Positions 43,494 through 54,203 of a stretch of DNA of 64,000 bases are shown piece after piece. Numbering within the stretch: the first letter of the stretch is position 1; every line of letters begins with the position of its first letter. The stretch covers positions 1 to 64,000 of the forward strand of contig NZ_AXWW01000010.1 of NCBI RefSeq assembly GCF_000482865.1. Reading direction: 5' to 3'. The notes beneath the pieces were generated by a model. The model was not told the origin of the DNA. It saw only the letters and a list, made by a program, of their open reading frames with translations, and did not search any database. The stretch is from Actinokineospora inagensis DSM 44258 (lineage in GTDB: Bacteria; Actinomycetota; Actinomycetes; Mycobacteriales; Pseudonocardiaceae). The translations under genes and the position numbers were made by a program.

Positions 43494-45254
43494 TCAGTGC
43501 CGGGTGCGGGACTCGCCGAGGTAGGCGGCGATGACGACCGGGTCGGTGAGCACCTGCTCCGGCGGACCGGCGGCGATCACCTGGCCGAAGTCGAGCACCA
43601 CGACCTGGTCGCAGGTCGCCCGCACCACCTCGATGTCGTGCTCGACCAGCAGCAGCGAGGTGTCGAACCGCTCCGGGATCTCCACCAGCCGCTCCACCAG
43701 CAGCCGGGTCTCGTCGGCGGAGTGGCCGGCGGCGGGCTCGTCGAGCAGCAGCACCGGCGGGCGGCCGACGGCGAGCCCGGCGACCTCCAGCAACCGGCGG
43801 GTGGCCACGTCCACCGCCTCCATCGGGGTGTCCGCGGGCGGGCAGCCGAACAGCGCGAGCTGCTCGTCGATCTCCTTGGGCGACACCGACCGGCCCGCGG
43901 CCACCTGCAGGAACATGCCGACCGAGATGGCGGTCGGCACCCGCAACTGCTGGAACGAGCGGCGCACACCCGCGCGGGCGCGGTGGTGGGCGGACAGGTC
44001 GTCGATCGGCTTGCCGTCGAGCAGGACCCGGCCGGTGTAGCCCGCGGCGAAGCCGGTGACGGCGTTGATCAACGTCGACTTGCCCGCGCCGTTCGGCCCG
44101 ACCAGGCCGACCACGTGCCCGCGCGGGACGACCAGGCTGACGTCGTTGACCGCGACCAGGTTGCCGAAGGCGACCCGCAGGTCGCGGACCTCCAGCGCGG
44201 GGGCGCCGCGGCCGAGCACCCGCACCGGCCGCATCGGGCCGAACACCGACACGTGCGGCACCGCGGCCACCGGCGGGTTCTTCGCCAGCCTGCGGCGCCG
44301 CCAGCGTGAGCGGGTGAGGTCGGTCTGGCTGCCGCCCATCCGCAGCACCTGGATGGCGCCCACGGCGAACAGCAGCGCGGCCAGGTCCTGCGGGATGCCG
44401 ATGGAGTCCATGACCTCGGGCACGACCGCGCCGATGAGACCACCGGCCAGCGCGCCCTCGATGTGGTTGGTGCCGACGAAAAGCGCGATGGCGAAGAGGG
44501 TGACCGAGGTGAACGAGGCGAAGTTGCCCGCGGTCAGCACCCCGAGCTGGCCGGCCATCAACCCGCCGCCGATGCCGGCGACGAACGCGCTGAGCGCGAA
44601 CGCGGCGAGCTTGCCGATGGTGACGCTGATGCCGTGCGCCGCGGCGGCCCGCTCCGAGTACCGGATCTCCACCAGCGCGCCACCGAGGCGGCTGCGGTCC
44701 AGGAAGTAGAGCGCCACGAAGATCACCGCGACCACGATCGCGGTGAGCACGAAGTAGGCCTCGTCGGTGTCGAACAGGTCCGGCCTGCGCACGAAGTCGT
44801 AGGTGTCGAGGCCGGGGTAGGCGACCCCGCCGAACACCACGTCCAGCGCGGTGGCGAAGGCGAAGGTGGCCACGGCCAGGTTCACCCCGCGCAGCCGCAA
44901 CGCCGGGAGCCCGATGAGCAGGCCCGCCACCACCGCGGCGAGGCCGCCGAGCAGCAGCCACACGTAGAAGCCGCCGGGGACGTCGGCCACGTTGGCCCAG
45001 CCGACCACCCAGGCGCCGATGCCCGCGAAGGACAACTGGCACAGCGAGATGACACCGGCCCGGCCGGTGATCAGCCCGTAGCTCTGCATGAAGACGACCG
45101 ACACGGCGGCCGTGGTCAGCACGAACAACTGGTAGCTGCTCGCCACGCCGGTCAGCACGGCCACCACCACCGCCGCGGCCACCAGGCCGAGGACGAGCGG
45201 TCTGGCTGGCCGCGCGGCCTGCCGCGACCGGGGAGACTCCAGCGCAGTGTCCAC
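43494..45254 (-). CDS. Permease-ATPase fusion (LivM-LivG)
   Basis: The 586-residue protein joins a LivM-type permease (about 20-325; SLCQLSFAGIGAW, GIGGGLMAGQLG) to an ABC ATPase (about 345-580). The ATPase has Walker A GPNGAGKST, Q-loop SFQQ, Walker B VLLLDEP and the switch histidine in LLVEHD. The signature motif, normally LSxGQ before RRLE, reads VDVATRRLLE, so it is degenerate. The dimer site opposite would depend on the partner ATPase at 45288. GTG 45254 has GGAG six bases upstream. Confidence 0.86.
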   Translation of the reverse strand: MDTALESPRSRQAARPARPLVLGLVAAAVVVAVLTGVASSYQLFVLTTAAVSVVFMQSYGLITGRAGVISLCQLSFAGIGAWVVGWANVADVPGGFYVWLLLGGLAAVVAGLLIGLPALRLRGVNLAVATFAFATALDVVFGGVAYPGLDTYDFVRRPDLFDTDEAYFVLTAIVVAVIFVALYFLDRSRLGGALVEIRYSERAAAAHGISVTIGKLAAFALSAFVAGIGGGLMAGQLGVLTAGNFASFTSVTLFAIALFVGTNHIEGALAGGLIGAVVPEVMDSIGIPQDLAALLFAVGAIQVLRMGGSQTDLTRSRWRRRRLAKNPPVAAVPHVSVFGPMRPVRVLGRGAPALEVRDLRVAFGNLVAVNDVSLVVPRGHVVGLVGPNGAGKSTLINAVTGFAAGYTGRVLLDGKPIDDLSAHHRARAGVRRSFQQLRVPTAISVGMFLQVAAGRSVSPKEIDEQLALFGCPPADTPMEAVDVATRRLLEVAGLAVGRPPVLLLDEPAAGHSADETRLLVERLVEIPERFDTSLLLVEHDIEVVRATCDQVVVLDFGQVIAAGPPEQVLTDPVVIAAYLGESRTRH

Positions 45255-45287
45255 TTCAGACTCCAGTCGCGGGTTCGGTGGCGGGGT

Positions 45288-46004
45288 TCAGTGGCGGGTT
45301 TCGCCGAGGTAGAGCGCGTGCAGCAACCTGCCGTCGGCGCGCAGCGCGGACCCGTCGCCCGCGTAGACCAGTTCACCGCGGGCCATCACGTAGGCGCGGT
45401 CGGCGATGCTGAGCGCGAGGTTGGCGAACTGCTCGACCAGCAGCACGCCGACGCCGTGGTCGGCCAGCCTGCGCACCGCCCTGGCCAGCCGCTCCACCAC
45501 GATCGGGGCGAGGCCGAGGGACATCTCGTCGATCAGCAGCACCTTGGGCCGACCGAGCAGCGCCCGGCCGACCACCAGCATCTGCTGCTCGCCGCCGGAG
45601 AGCAGCCCGGCGGGCGCGGAGATCTGCTTGCGCAGCTCGGGGAACAGGTCGAGCACCGGGTCGATCGCCCGCCCCGGCGGACAGGCGGCCCGCAGGTTGT
45701 CCTCAGTGGACAGATCGCGGAACACGGTGCGGTCCTGCTCGATGTGCGCCAACCCGGCCCGCGCCCGGCGCCACGCGCGCAGCCGCTCCACCCGGGTGCC
45801 GCCGAGGGTGATCCGCCCCGAGGCGATCGGGATGGCCCCGGAGATGCCCTCCAGCAGGGTCGTCTTGCCCGCCCCGTTCGCGCCGAGCAGCACGGTGACC
45901 GCGCCCCTGGCCACGGTGACCGTCGCACCGCGCACGATCGGCAGACCCGACCGGTGCACGTACACGTCCTCAATGGACAGAACGTTCACAGGGAAAAGCA
46001 CCAT
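45288..46004 (-). CDS. livF: ABC transporter ATPase (LivF)
   Basis: The 238-residue ATPase has Walker A GANGAGKTT, the complete signature LLSGGEQQMLVVGRAL, Walker B VLLIDEM and LLVEQFANLAL, all LivF-type. It pairs with the fused ATPase. ATG 46004 is used; the frame runs further upstream without support, and GTG 45989 is a possible alternative. Confidence 0.86.
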   Translation of the reverse strand: MVLFPVNVLSIEDVYVHRSGLPIVRGATVTVARGAVTVLLGANGAGKTTLLEGISGAIPIASGRITLGGTRVERLRAWRRARAGLAHIEQDRTVFRDLSTEDNLRAACPPGRAIDPVLDLFPELRKQISAPAGLLSGGEQQMLVVGRALLGRPKVLLIDEMSLGLAPIVVERLARAVRRLADHGVGVLLVEQFANLALSIADRAYVMARGELVYAGDGSALRADGRLLHALYLGETRH

Positions 46005-46137
46005 CCTAGGGGATAACGGGGCGCGGCGGTGTGGCGAACAGCCTGCGCCCGCGCGCACACCCCCGGTGTCCGTAGAAATACCGAAAAACCGTGGAACCGC
46101 TGGACACGCCGACCGGAAACCGGCACGCGCGCGAGAA

Positions 46138-46166
46138 CGGCCCACCCCGAAGTCCAGGGCGGGCCG
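46138..46166 (-). terminator. Terminator hairpin after the amine oxidase gene
   Basis: CGGCCCACCC (46138-46147) pairs with GGGCGGGCCG (46157-46166) with one mismatch. It lies 82 bases after the amine oxidase stop and before the ABC operon. Confidence 0.5.
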
Positions 46167-46247
46167 CTTTCTCGTCGCCATCCCGCCAACCGCGGGACCA
46201 CTATCGGCAACAAACGGAGACGAACGTTCGGTCGTCGGACGAAAGGA

Positions 46248-48197
46248 CTAATGACCACAACCGCATTGCCCCGGCGGGCAGTGCGCGCAGCCCTTGGCGC
46301 CGTCGGGCAGGTCGAGGGCGGGGTTGCGGTCGCAGAAGCCGTGGGGGCGCAGCAGGAAGCCGCTGTAGTCGACCGGCATGACCGGCCAGTCCTCCGGCCG
46401 GGGCACGTGCGTCGGGCCGAACACGTGCCAGAGGACGAGGTCCTGGCCGTCGAGATCCCGGTCGGCTTTCGTCCACGTCGGTAGACCCGATCCGCCCGGG
46501 TGCTGGTTCGGGTAGTCGCCAGCCGGGAAGTTCTGCGCCTCGTCGTGCCGGGTGACCCACAGGTGCTTGGTGGCGAACGCGGCGCGCTGGGCCACGGTCG
46601 ACTCGGGTTGGGCGAGCAGCGCCGGGCCGGTGTGCGGCATCAACTGGTAGGCGCGCGGCTTGCCGAGCCGGTTGGCGCTCTCGGCGCTGCGGATGATCCA
46701 ACTGCGCGCCTTGGTCGAGTCCGACATCCGCTGGGCGGTGGACTCGCTGGTCAGCGGGGTGGTCGTGGTGGTGAACGCGTTGCCGTACGGGTTGTCCGGC
46801 CCCATCGGGATGCCGACCACGTCGACCTCGTCGACCGAGTTGCGCTCCCCCGCGACCTCCATGTCCAGCCGCGCGCAGAACAGGTGCTGGTGCACCGGCG
46901 CCATCAGCCCCGGCGCGATCTCCGCCGCGTACGGGGAGGTGCTGCCCGGCTCGGCGGCGCCGCAGAACACGATGCCGGTGGCCTTGGCCTCCAACTGGAT
47001 CGAGCCGTCCTGGTAGAAGTACCAGAAGAAGCCGTAGTCGTAGTTGCCGATGGTCGCGAAGAACGACACGACCAACCGGCGCGAACGCCGGACCTCCACC
47101 GCGCCGGTGAGGATGTTCGTGTGCTTCCAGAGGATGCCGTAGTCCTCTTCGTGCATGCAGATGGCCTGCGGGATCGTCACCGCGTTGGCGTGGTCGTCGG
47201 CGACGACACCGTCGAAGTAGTGGATGACGCCCAGGCAGTCGCAGCCCAGCTTGAGGCTGTTGGCGTTCTTGCCGAGCAGGTACTCACCCGCGTCGAAGTA
47301 CGAGATCCAGTACCGCCACGGCGCCGGGTCCCCGTAGGGCACGACCATCTCGGCCATCGACGCCCGGTACGCGACCGACCGGTACTCCCCCGCGTTCTCG
47401 GCGAACTCGATCCGGTGCAGGGTCAGCCCCTCCCGGGCGTTGAACCCGACCCGGAACCGCCAGCCCTCCCAGGTCACCTCGTTGCCGTCGACGGTGAAGC
47501 TCACGCCATCGGGCTGGGTGATCTCGATCGGCTTCAGCGTGGTCCGCGCGGGGCCGACGTGCTCGGCGTCGAAGTTGCCGTGCTCGGCGGGGACGGGGAC
47601 GTCGCCGGAGTCCTCGACCGAGATGACCTCACCGGTGATCAGGTCGACCTTCGCGAGCAGCCCCTCCACCGGGTGCGCCCACGGGCTGTCCTCCTCGAAG
47701 TCGCGCAGGAAGGTCAACGCGCGGAGAACCCGGCGCCCCTCTTCCTCCGGGTAGCCGAAGTGCCCCGGCGACAACGGCGCGACGAACGCCAGGCTGAAGT
47801 CCTCGACTCCCCGGCGCCGCAGCGCGGCCTGCCACCGCTCGTCCGCGCGGACCAGGTCGGCGCTGCGGTCGTACTCCTCGAGCAGGACGGCGGGCTGCCC
47901 GGTGCCGACCGCGAGGTCTTGCCAGCTCGTCAACTCGCCCTTGACCAGGTCGACGGTGGCCTCGCTGGCCACCCCGGTCGCCACGTCGAGCACCACCGCG
48001 AGCGCCCGCCTGCTGAACACGTCGCCCTCGACGAAGCTCCTGACCTCGGCCTTCGGCGGCTCGACCAGCAGCACGCTGGGGAACCGGGTGGTCTCACCCA
48101 CCCGCCCGGCCGCGACCAGGACCTCGCGGACACGGGCGATCTCCGCGCCTGCCAGCGGGTCGAGCGGGTGTCGGACGAGCGGGGTCGTGGCAGTCAT
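46248..48197 (-). CDS. tynA: Copper-containing primary amine oxidase
   Basis: The 649-residue enzyme oxidises primary amines to aldehydes with topaquinone. The cofactor tyrosine is in TIGNYDYGF, the copper histidines in HQHLFCARLDM and near HVFGPTHVPRPEDWP, and the substrate-channel Asp in SYFDAGEYLLG. Length and domains match actinobacterial histamine and phenethylamine oxidases. A Cys-rich tail, CAHCPPGQCGCGH, is an uncommon addition and may bind metal. ATG 48197 begins the family's N-terminus. An internal fragment is duplicated at 34789. Confidence 0.92.
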   Translation of the reverse strand: MTATTPLVRHPLDPLAGAEIARVREVLVAAGRVGETTRFPSVLLVEPPKAEVRSFVEGDVFSRRALAVVLDVATGVASEATVDLVKGELTSWQDLAVGTGQPAVLLEEYDRSADLVRADERWQAALRRRGVEDFSLAFVAPLSPGHFGYPEEEGRRVLRALTFLRDFEEDSPWAHPVEGLLAKVDLITGEVISVEDSGDVPVPAEHGNFDAEHVGPARTTLKPIEITQPDGVSFTVDGNEVTWEGWRFRVGFNAREGLTLHRIEFAENAGEYRSVAYRASMAEMVVPYGDPAPWRYWISYFDAGEYLLGKNANSLKLGCDCLGVIHYFDGVVADDHANAVTIPQAICMHEEDYGILWKHTNILTGAVEVRRSRRLVVSFFATIGNYDYGFFWYFYQDGSIQLEAKATGIVFCGAAEPGSTSPYAAEIAPGLMAPVHQHLFCARLDMEVAGERNSVDEVDVVGIPMGPDNPYGNAFTTTTTPLTSESTAQRMSDSTKARSWIIRSAESANRLGKPRAYQLMPHTGPALLAQPESTVAQRAAFATKHLWVTRHDEAQNFPAGDYPNQHPGGSGLPTWTKADRDLDGQDLVLWHVFGPTHVPRPEDWPVMPVDYSGFLLRPHGFCDRNPALDLPDGAKGCAHCPPGQCGCGH

Positions 48198-48306
48198 ATG
48201 GCCGAGTATCGCCGCTGCGGCCGGGAGGGGTCTTGCCGTGGGGTGCCCACCGGTTGACCGGCAGGGAACCCCACCCGATCGAGTGGATGCCGTACGGTGT
48301 CCGGCC

Positions 48307-48636
48307 ATGGAGCTCGGGGAGTTGGCCGATCAGGCCGAGTCGGTGTCGGCGGCGTACGCGGCGCGCAACGGGTTCGCCCGGGACGGCGACTGGTTCATGG
48401 TCAAGCTGCAGGAAGAGATCGGCGAGGTTGCCCAGGCGTACCTGCGTCGCGCCGGGCGTGGACGGTCCCAGGGCGCGAGCGCGGCGGAACTCGACGCCGC
48501 GTTCGGGGACGAGGTCGCGGACGCGCTGTGCCACCTGCTGCTGTTGGCCCGGCACGAAGGGGTCGATGTGGCGGGGCACGTCACGGCGAAGTGGCTGAGC
48601 CGGCTGCCGGGCGCACCCGAAGTCACGGACGCGTAG
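48307..48636 (+). CDS. MazG-like nucleotide pyrophosphohydrolase
   Basis: The 109-residue protein has the all-alpha NTP pyrophosphatase motif: LQEEIGEVAQAYL followed by FGDEVADALCHLLLLA. It probably hydrolyses non-standard or alarmone nucleotides. ATG 48307 has no clear ribosome binding site and may be leaderless. Its end overlaps the convergent CheW gene by 14 bases. Confidence 0.82.
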   Translation: MELGELADQAESVSAAYAARNGFARDGDWFMVKLQEEIGEVAQAYLRRAGRGRSQGASAAELDAAFGDEVADALCHLLLLARHEGVDVAGHVTAKWLSRLPGAPEVTDA

Positions 48637-50038
48637 TACCGAGATCCACCAGGCTGACCTCGGGCAGGGTGCGCGCGGGTCCGTCGCCGCTGACCCGGAT
48701 CAGCGGGAAGCCGCGGGGGTGGGTTGAGCCCGCCGTCTCCTCCCACACCGAGTCCTCGATGGCGTGCAGGGCGGAGACCACGAACCCGACCAGGTCCGTG
48801 CCCGTGCCCACCAGCAGGACCTTCCGCTCCGACGAGCCGGTTTCCGGTTTGCCCAGCGCGTCCGCCAGTTCGACCAGCGGCACGGCGGAGCCCCGGTGGG
48901 TGAACAGGCCGAGGATGCCCGGCGTGCTGACCGGCAGCACATCCGCCGGGTAGTCCAGGACCTCGTTGATCTGCATGAGGTCGGTGGCCACCTCGATCCC
49001 GGCGCGGTAGGTCAGCATGGACCGCGTGGCGGGCCGCACCGCGCGACCGGTGTCGTCGGTTTCCCGGACCACGGCGGGAGCCTCGTCCGGGGTGTCGACG
49101 ACCGCCAAGGTCAGCGCGCCGAGGCTGAGCACCTCCGGGTCGGCGACGACGGCGTCGGAGTCGATGACCAGGTGTTGGACGTCGTTCTCGGTGAGTGTCC
49201 CGGCCAGGAACGGCATGGCGGACCTGACCGCGCGCGGCGGCGGCATGATGTCGTCGGACACGATCGACGCGACGTTGGTGACCTCACCGACGGCGAGCAC
49301 CACCATCCCCCGGCCGAGCCGGAGGCACACCCCGCGCGTCAGTTCGGCCTGCGTGCCCAGGCCGAGCAAGGCGAGCGTGTCGACGACGGCGACCCACGAG
49401 TCGCCGACCTCCGCCACACCCACGCAGGCACCCTTCGCCATCGGCGACGGCTTCACCCGCAGTTCGGGCACCACGGAGTGCACGTGCTCGACCCCGACGC
49501 ACAGCCGGGTTTCCGCGCAGCGCAACAACAACACCGTGTTCAGCGACGCCCCGGTCTCCCGCTGGTGGGTCCGCAACTCCTCCTCCTGACGTCCACGATC
49601 GCGCACCGAGGGAACCCCCGGGAGCGCGGTCACGGCGTCGAAGTCGAGGATGCTGACCAGGCCCGCCGCGGACTCGAAGCTCGTCGAGAACAGGCCGTCG
49701 GAGGCGCCCGCGAAGCGCAGGTGGAACAGGTCGTCCGGGACGACCGACTCGACCCCGAGGATCTCGTCGGCGAGCAGACCGATGACGTGGCCGTCGTGCG
49801 CGGCGACCACGATCACCTCCGGTTCACCGGTCGGGTCGCCGCCCACCAGGTCACGCAGGCTCAGGACCGGGATGGCCAGGTGGCGCAGGGTGACCGCGCC
49901 GCGCACGGCGGCCGAGCGGATCGGCAGCGGTTCGAGGCGGTCGGGCGCCGGGATGACCTCGCGCAACTGCGACAGCGGCAGCGCGATCCGGCGACCGTCG
50001 ACCAGGAACGCCCCGTACAGCAGGTCGACGCCGGTCAC
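48623..50038 (-). CDS. Triple CheW-domain scaffold protein
   Basis: The 471-residue protein contains three CheW-like domains in tandem (about 5-140, 165-300 and 330-465). The repeated strand pattern is visible in [29 protein letters not shown] and [14 protein letters not shown], each followed by an hydrophobic [23 protein letters not shown]-type segment. CheW couples chemoreceptors to a CheA kinase. No CheA is in the window. The GTG start overlaps the chemoreceptor stop, so the two are stoichiometric partners. Confidence 0.82.
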   Translation of the reverse strand: MTGVDLLYGAFLVDGRRIALPLSQLREVIPAPDRLEPLPIRSAAVRGAVTLRHLAIPVLSLRDLVGGDPTGEPEVIVVAAHDGHVIGLLADEILGVESVVPDDLFHLRFAGASDGLFSTSFESAAGLVSILDFDAVTALPGVPSVRDRGRQEEELRTHQRETGASLNTVLLLRCAETRLCVGVEHVHSVVPELRVKPSPMAKGACVGVAEVGDSWVAVVDTLALLGLGTQAELTRGVCLRLGRGMVVLAVGEVTNVASIVSDDIMPPPRAVRSAMPFLAGTLTENDVQHLVIDSDAVVADPEVLSLGALTLAVVDTPDEAPAVVRETDDTGRAVRPATRSMLTYRAGIEVATDLMQINEVLDYPADVLPVSTPGILGLFTHRGSAVPLVELADALGKPETGSSERKVLLVGTGTDLVGFVVSALHAIEDSVWEETAGSTHPRGFPLIRVSGDGPARTLPEVSLVDLGTTRP

Positions 50039-52842
50039 CGGGTCTCCCCGGTGAGCTGCTTGATGAGCGCGTTCACCTCCGAGGAGGTGTCCTGCTGGCG
50101 TCGGGTCGACTCGGCGATCACCTTGATCGACTCGGTCGTCTTCTCGACGCTGGCCAGGATCTCGGTGAACGCGACCTGCGCGCGCTGGGACACGGTGGCG
50201 CCGTGGCCGACCCGCTCGGCCGAGTCGCGGATCAGATCGGTGATCTCGCGGGCGGCGTCCGACGAGCGCTCGGCCAGCTTGCGGACCTCGGCGGCGACCA
50301 CGGAGAAGCCGACGCCGTGCTCACCGGCGCGGGCGGCCTCGATGGAGGCGTTGAACGCCAGCAGGTTGGTCTGCCCGGCGATCTCGGAGATCACCCGGAC
50401 GATCTGGGCGATCTTGTCCGAGGACCGCTCGATCAGCCCGATCGCCTCGATCGACTGGTGCAGCTCCTGCGCGCCGACCTCGGCGTTGCGCTGGGTCTGC
50501 CCGGCCAGGTCGCTGGCCCGAGCGCTGCTGCGGACGATCTCGTCGATCGAGTCGAACAGCGCCTGGATGGCGGTGCTCATCTGGTCGGTCTTGCTGGCCA
50601 GCCGCTGCTCCAGGGCGACCTGCTCGGTCACGTCGTAGGCGTACTTGACGACCTTGAACGGCTCGCCGCGCAGGTTGAAGATCGGGTTGTAGCCCGCCTG
50701 GATCCACACGTCCCGGCCGAACTTGCCGACCCGGTGGAACCGGCCGGCGAGGAACTCGCCGTTGCGCAGCCGCAGCCAGAAGTCGCGGTACTCGGCGGAG
50801 GTCACGTAGTCCTGGGTGCAGAACAGGCTGTGGTGCTGACCGACGATCTCGCGCACCGAGTAGCCCATGGTGCGCAGGAAGTTGTCGTTGGCGCTGAGCA
50901 CGGTGCCGTCCAGGTCGAACTCGATGACCGCCTGGGACCGGCTGACCGCCTCGACCTTGCCCTCGAACTCGGCGTTGCGCAGCTTCTGCTCGGTCACGTC
51001 CATCGCGTACTTGACGACCTTGTACGGCCGCCCGTCCAGATCGTAGATCGGGTTGTACGTGGCCTGGATCCAGATCTCCCGACCGTCCTTGCCGATCCGC
51101 TTGTACTCACCCGCGTCGTGCTCACCACGACCCAGGCGCTCCCAGAACAACTGGTACTCCACGCTCGCGGCGTGTGCGGCGTCCACGAACATGCGGTGGT
51201 GCTGGCCGACGACCTGGCCGCGGCTGTACCCGACCAGGTCGAGGAAGTTCGCGTTGGCGTCGAGGATCTTGCCGGTCAGGTCGAACTCGATGACGGCCTG
51301 CGCGCGGTCGATCGCGTTGACCTTGCCCTCGAACTCGGCGTTGCGCAGCCGGGTCTGGGTGACGTCCATGGCGTACTTGACGACCTTGTACGGGTTGCCG
51401 TCCAGGTCGTAGATCGGGTTGTACGTGGCCTGGATCCAGATCTCCCGACCGTCCTTGCCGATCCGCTTGTACTCACCCGCGTCGTGCTCACCACGGCCCA
51501 GGCGTTCCCAGAACTGCCCGTACTCGGCGGAACCCGCGTAGACCGGGTCGCAGAAAACGCGGTGGTGCTTGCCGATGACCTCTTCGTGCGAGTAGCCCAG
51601 CAGCTTGAGGAACACCGGGTTGGCGCTGATCACGGTGCCGTCCAGGTCGAACTCGATGACCGCCTGGGCGCGGCCGAGCGCCTCGACCTTGCCGACGAAC
51701 TCGGCGTTGCGCAGCTTCTGCTCGGTCACGTCCATCGCGTACTTGACGACCTTGTACGGCCGCCCGTCCAGGTCGAAGATCGGGTTGTAGCTGGCCTGCA
51801 GCCACACCTCGTGCCCGCCGCGGGCGACCCGCTTGTACTCGCCGGTCGCGTGCTCGCCGAGGCCGAGCCCGCGCCAGAAGTCCCGGTACGCCTGGCCGCG
51901 GGCCTCGTCCCGGTCGACGAACAGCCGGTGGTGCTGGCCGACGACCTCGTCCCGGCTGTAGCCGAACAGGGACAGGAAGTTCTCGTTGACGTCGAGCACG
52001 ATCCCGGCCAGGTCGAACTCGATGACGGCCTGCGCGCGGCCGATCGCGTCGACCTTGCCCTTGGCCTCGACGCTGCGCAGCTTCTCCTGGGTGATGTCCA
52101 GGGACAGCTCGACCACCTTGTGCGGGGCGCCGTCCAGGTCCAGGATCGGGGTGAACGACGTGCGCAGCCACACCTCGCGGCCGTCCTTGCCGATCCGCTT
52201 CACCTCGGCGGTCGACGACTGACCGGCGCGCAACCCGTCCCACAGCCTGCGGTAGGCCTCGCTCGCGGTGTGCGCGGGCTCGCACAACTGCCGGTGGTGG
52301 ACACCGGTCAGCTCGTCGTGGGTGTAGCCGAGCAGGGCGAGGAAGTTGTCGTTGGAGGTCAGCACGCTGCCGTCGAGACCCAGCTCCAGCACGGCCATCG
52401 AGGAGTTCACCGCGGCCTGCTTGGCGGCCAGTTCGTGCGCGTGGCGGTAGCGGTCGGTCAGGTCGTCCCACACGACCAGCACCTCGGCGCCCTCGCCGAT
52501 CGGGCTCGCGCCCAGCCGCACCCAGCGGGTCCGACCGGCGCCGTCGAGCACCGGCTGGTCGGTGGCGCGCTCGCCGGTGCCGTCCAGCAGCCCGGCGACC
52601 ACGGCGGCGGGCAGCTCCCACAGGCCTGCCAACGGGGTGCCGACCAGGTCGTCCAGGGTGCGAGCGGTGAACGTCAGCGCGGTCTCGTTGGCACCGAGGA
52701 TGGTGCCGGTCGCGGCGACCTTGAGCACGGCCCGGTTGACCAGGACCATCCGCAGGCTCGCCGCCTGGGTGGCCGCGTCACCGGGGCCACCACCCGCGAC
52801 CAAGGCGTCCAGCGGGGTCAGGCCGTCGATGCTGTCGCTCAC
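50035..52842 (-). CDS. Soluble methyl-accepting chemotaxis protein with six PAS domains
   Basis: The 935-residue protein has a first PAS-like domain (about 30-140) and five closely similar PAS units of about 122 residues starting near 150, 271, 392, 513 and 634. Their shared blocks are [47 protein letters not shown] and [12 protein letters not shown]. The MCP signalling domain (about 760-935) has [20 protein letters not shown] at its tip. No transmembrane helix exists, so it is a cytoplasmic receptor, probably sensing oxygen, redox or flavin/haem ligands. GTG 52842 has GAGGGAG five bases upstream. Confidence 0.88.
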   Translation of the reverse strand: MSDSIDGLTPLDALVAGGGPGDAATQAASLRMVLVNRAVLKVAATGTILGANETALTFTARTLDDLVGTPLAGLWELPAAVVAGLLDGTGERATDQPVLDGAGRTRWVRLGASPIGEGAEVLVVWDDLTDRYRHAHELAAKQAAVNSSMAVLELGLDGSVLTSNDNFLALLGYTHDELTGVHHRQLCEPAHTASEAYRRLWDGLRAGQSSTAEVKRIGKDGREVWLRTSFTPILDLDGAPHKVVELSLDITQEKLRSVEAKGKVDAIGRAQAVIEFDLAGIVLDVNENFLSLFGYSRDEVVGQHHRLFVDRDEARGQAYRDFWRGLGLGEHATGEYKRVARGGHEVWLQASYNPIFDLDGRPYKVVKYAMDVTEQKLRNAEFVGKVEALGRAQAVIEFDLDGTVISANPVFLKLLGYSHEEVIGKHHRVFCDPVYAGSAEYGQFWERLGRGEHDAGEYKRIGKDGREIWIQATYNPIYDLDGNPYKVVKYAMDVTQTRLRNAEFEGKVNAIDRAQAVIEFDLTGKILDANANFLDLVGYSRGQVVGQHHRMFVDAAHAASVEYQLFWERLGRGEHDAGEYKRIGKDGREIWIQATYNPIYDLDGRPYKVVKYAMDVTEQKLRNAEFEGKVEAVSRSQAVIEFDLDGTVLSANDNFLRTMGYSVREIVGQHHSLFCTQDYVTSAEYRDFWLRLRNGEFLAGRFHRVGKFGRDVWIQAGYNPIFNLRGEPFKVVKYAYDVTEQVALEQRLASKTDQMSTAIQALFDSIDEIVRSSARASDLAGQTQRNAEVGAQELHQSIEAIGLIERSSDKIAQIVRVISEIAGQTNLLAFNASIEAARAGEHGVGFSVVAAEVRKLAERSSDAAREITDLIRDSAERVGHGATVSQRAQVAFTEILASVEKTTESIKVIAESTRRQQDTSSEVNALIKQLTGETR

Positions 52843-53063
52843 AAGTACTCCCTCGTGCCTCACCGGGGGGCGAACCCGCTCCCATCGGACCCCATCGGGT
52901 CTTGGCCGGTTGAGCTGAGGCAGGCGCGCGACATCACACCGCGTGGAGCGGGAAGACAACCCGACCCGGGGTGGGGCTATTCCGGGTGCCCACATCCCGG
53001 GCTGGGTGTGACCAGGCGGGTAGCGTCGGTGGGGACCCATACTGGCGAGGAAGGGGACCTCCG

Positions 53064-54191
53064 GTGGCTACCCCGCTGTCCATCCTGGATCTGGCGCCGA
53101 TCGCGGCAGGCCGAACCGCAGGCGACGCGCTGCGGGAGACGATCGAACTGGCGCGTCGGGCGGAGGAGTTCGGCTACCAGCGGTACTGGGTGGCCGAGCA
53201 CCACTTCACGCCGGGGGTGGCGGCGTCGGCGCCGCCGGTGCTGGTGGCGTTGATCGCCTCGGCGACGAGTCGGATCCGGGTGGGGTCGGGGGCGGTGCTG
53301 CTGGGGTACTACCCGGCGGTGACCGTGGCTGAGCAGTTCGGGACGGTGGCGTTGGCGCATCCCGGGCGGATCGACCTCGGGCTGGGGCGGTCGGGGTTGG
53401 TGAAGGCGGCCGACTTGGTCAAGCGGTTTGCCTCGGTGAGTGCTCCGGCTGCGGTTGATCGGGTGGTGGATGGGTTACTGATTCCTGGGAAACCCCGGTC
53501 CACGCTGAATCGGACTGAGGTGTTGGAGCGGCTGGAGACGAATCAGCGGCTTCTTGGTGCTCGGGATGAGAAGGTTGATTACGGGGATCATGTTCGGCAG
53601 GTATTGGCTTACTTCGCCGGCGGGCATACTCATGCTGATGGGCGGGTGTTTCATGCGCCTGCTGCTGAAGGTGCTGATGCGCAGGTTTGGGTGTTGGGGT
53701 CTGGGGCGGGGCCGAGTGCTCAGGCCGCGGGGGAATTGGGGCTTCCGTTTACTGCCAACTACCACGTGAGTCCGTCGACGGTGTTGGAGGCTGTTGAGGC
53801 TTACCGTTCCGCTTTTGTGCCCTCGCCGGCGTTGGCTGAGCCGTATGTGATGGTGTCGGCGGATGTGGTGGTTGCGGAGGATGGGGAGACTGCGCGGGAG
53901 CTTGCTTCGCCTTATGGGCAGTGGGTTTTGAGCATTCGTCGTGGCGAGGGGGCGATTCCGTTTCCGTCGCCGCGGGACGCCGCGGAGTTTGAGTGGACGG
54001 ATGAGCTTCGGTCGTTGGTGGCGGATCGGATTGCTACCCAGTTCGTGGGGACGGCGGCGGATGTGGCGGAGCGGTTGCGGACGTTGCAGCGGGTGACTGG
54101 GGCGGATGAGTTGATGGTTACGACGATTACGCATGAGTTTGCTGATCGGGTGCGGTCGTTTGAGCTGTTGGCTAAGGAGTGGGGGAGTTAG
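53064..54191 (+). CDS. Luciferase-like flavin monooxygenase
   Basis: The 375-residue protein is a bacterial luciferase-like (LLM) oxidoreductase: [10 protein letters not shown] at the first strand, [29 protein letters not shown] and [10 protein letters not shown]. It uses reduced flavin or F420. The substrate is unknown. GTG 53064 has AGGAAGGGGA just upstream. From about 53400 to the end the third codon positions are far richer in T and A than in the first half, and a TTA codon occurs at 53475. It is followed at once by a palindromic repeat. Confidence 0.86.
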   Translation: MATPLSILDLAPIAAGRTAGDALRETIELARRAEEFGYQRYWVAEHHFTPGVAASAPPVLVALIASATSRIRVGSGAVLLGYYPAVTVAEQFGTVALAHPGRIDLGLGRSGLVKAADLVKRFASVSAPAAVDRVVDGLLIPGKPRSTLNRTEVLERLETNQRLLGARDEKVDYGDHVRQVLAYFAGGHTHADGRVFHAPAAEGADAQVWVLGSGAGPSAQAAGELGLPFTANYHVSPSTVLEAVEAYRSAFVPSPALAEPYVMVSADVVVAEDGETARELASPYGQWVLSIRRGEGAIPFPSPRDAAEFEWTDELRSLVADRIATQFVGTAADVAERLRTLQRVTGADELMVTTITHEFADRVRSFELLAKEWGS

Positions 54192-54203
54192 GGGTTCGGG
54201 ATT

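Noticed and set aside
50203-53253. Plus-strand open frame of about 1000 codons
   Set aside because: Antisense to the PAS/MCP gene, whose repeats create a matching repetitive shadow.
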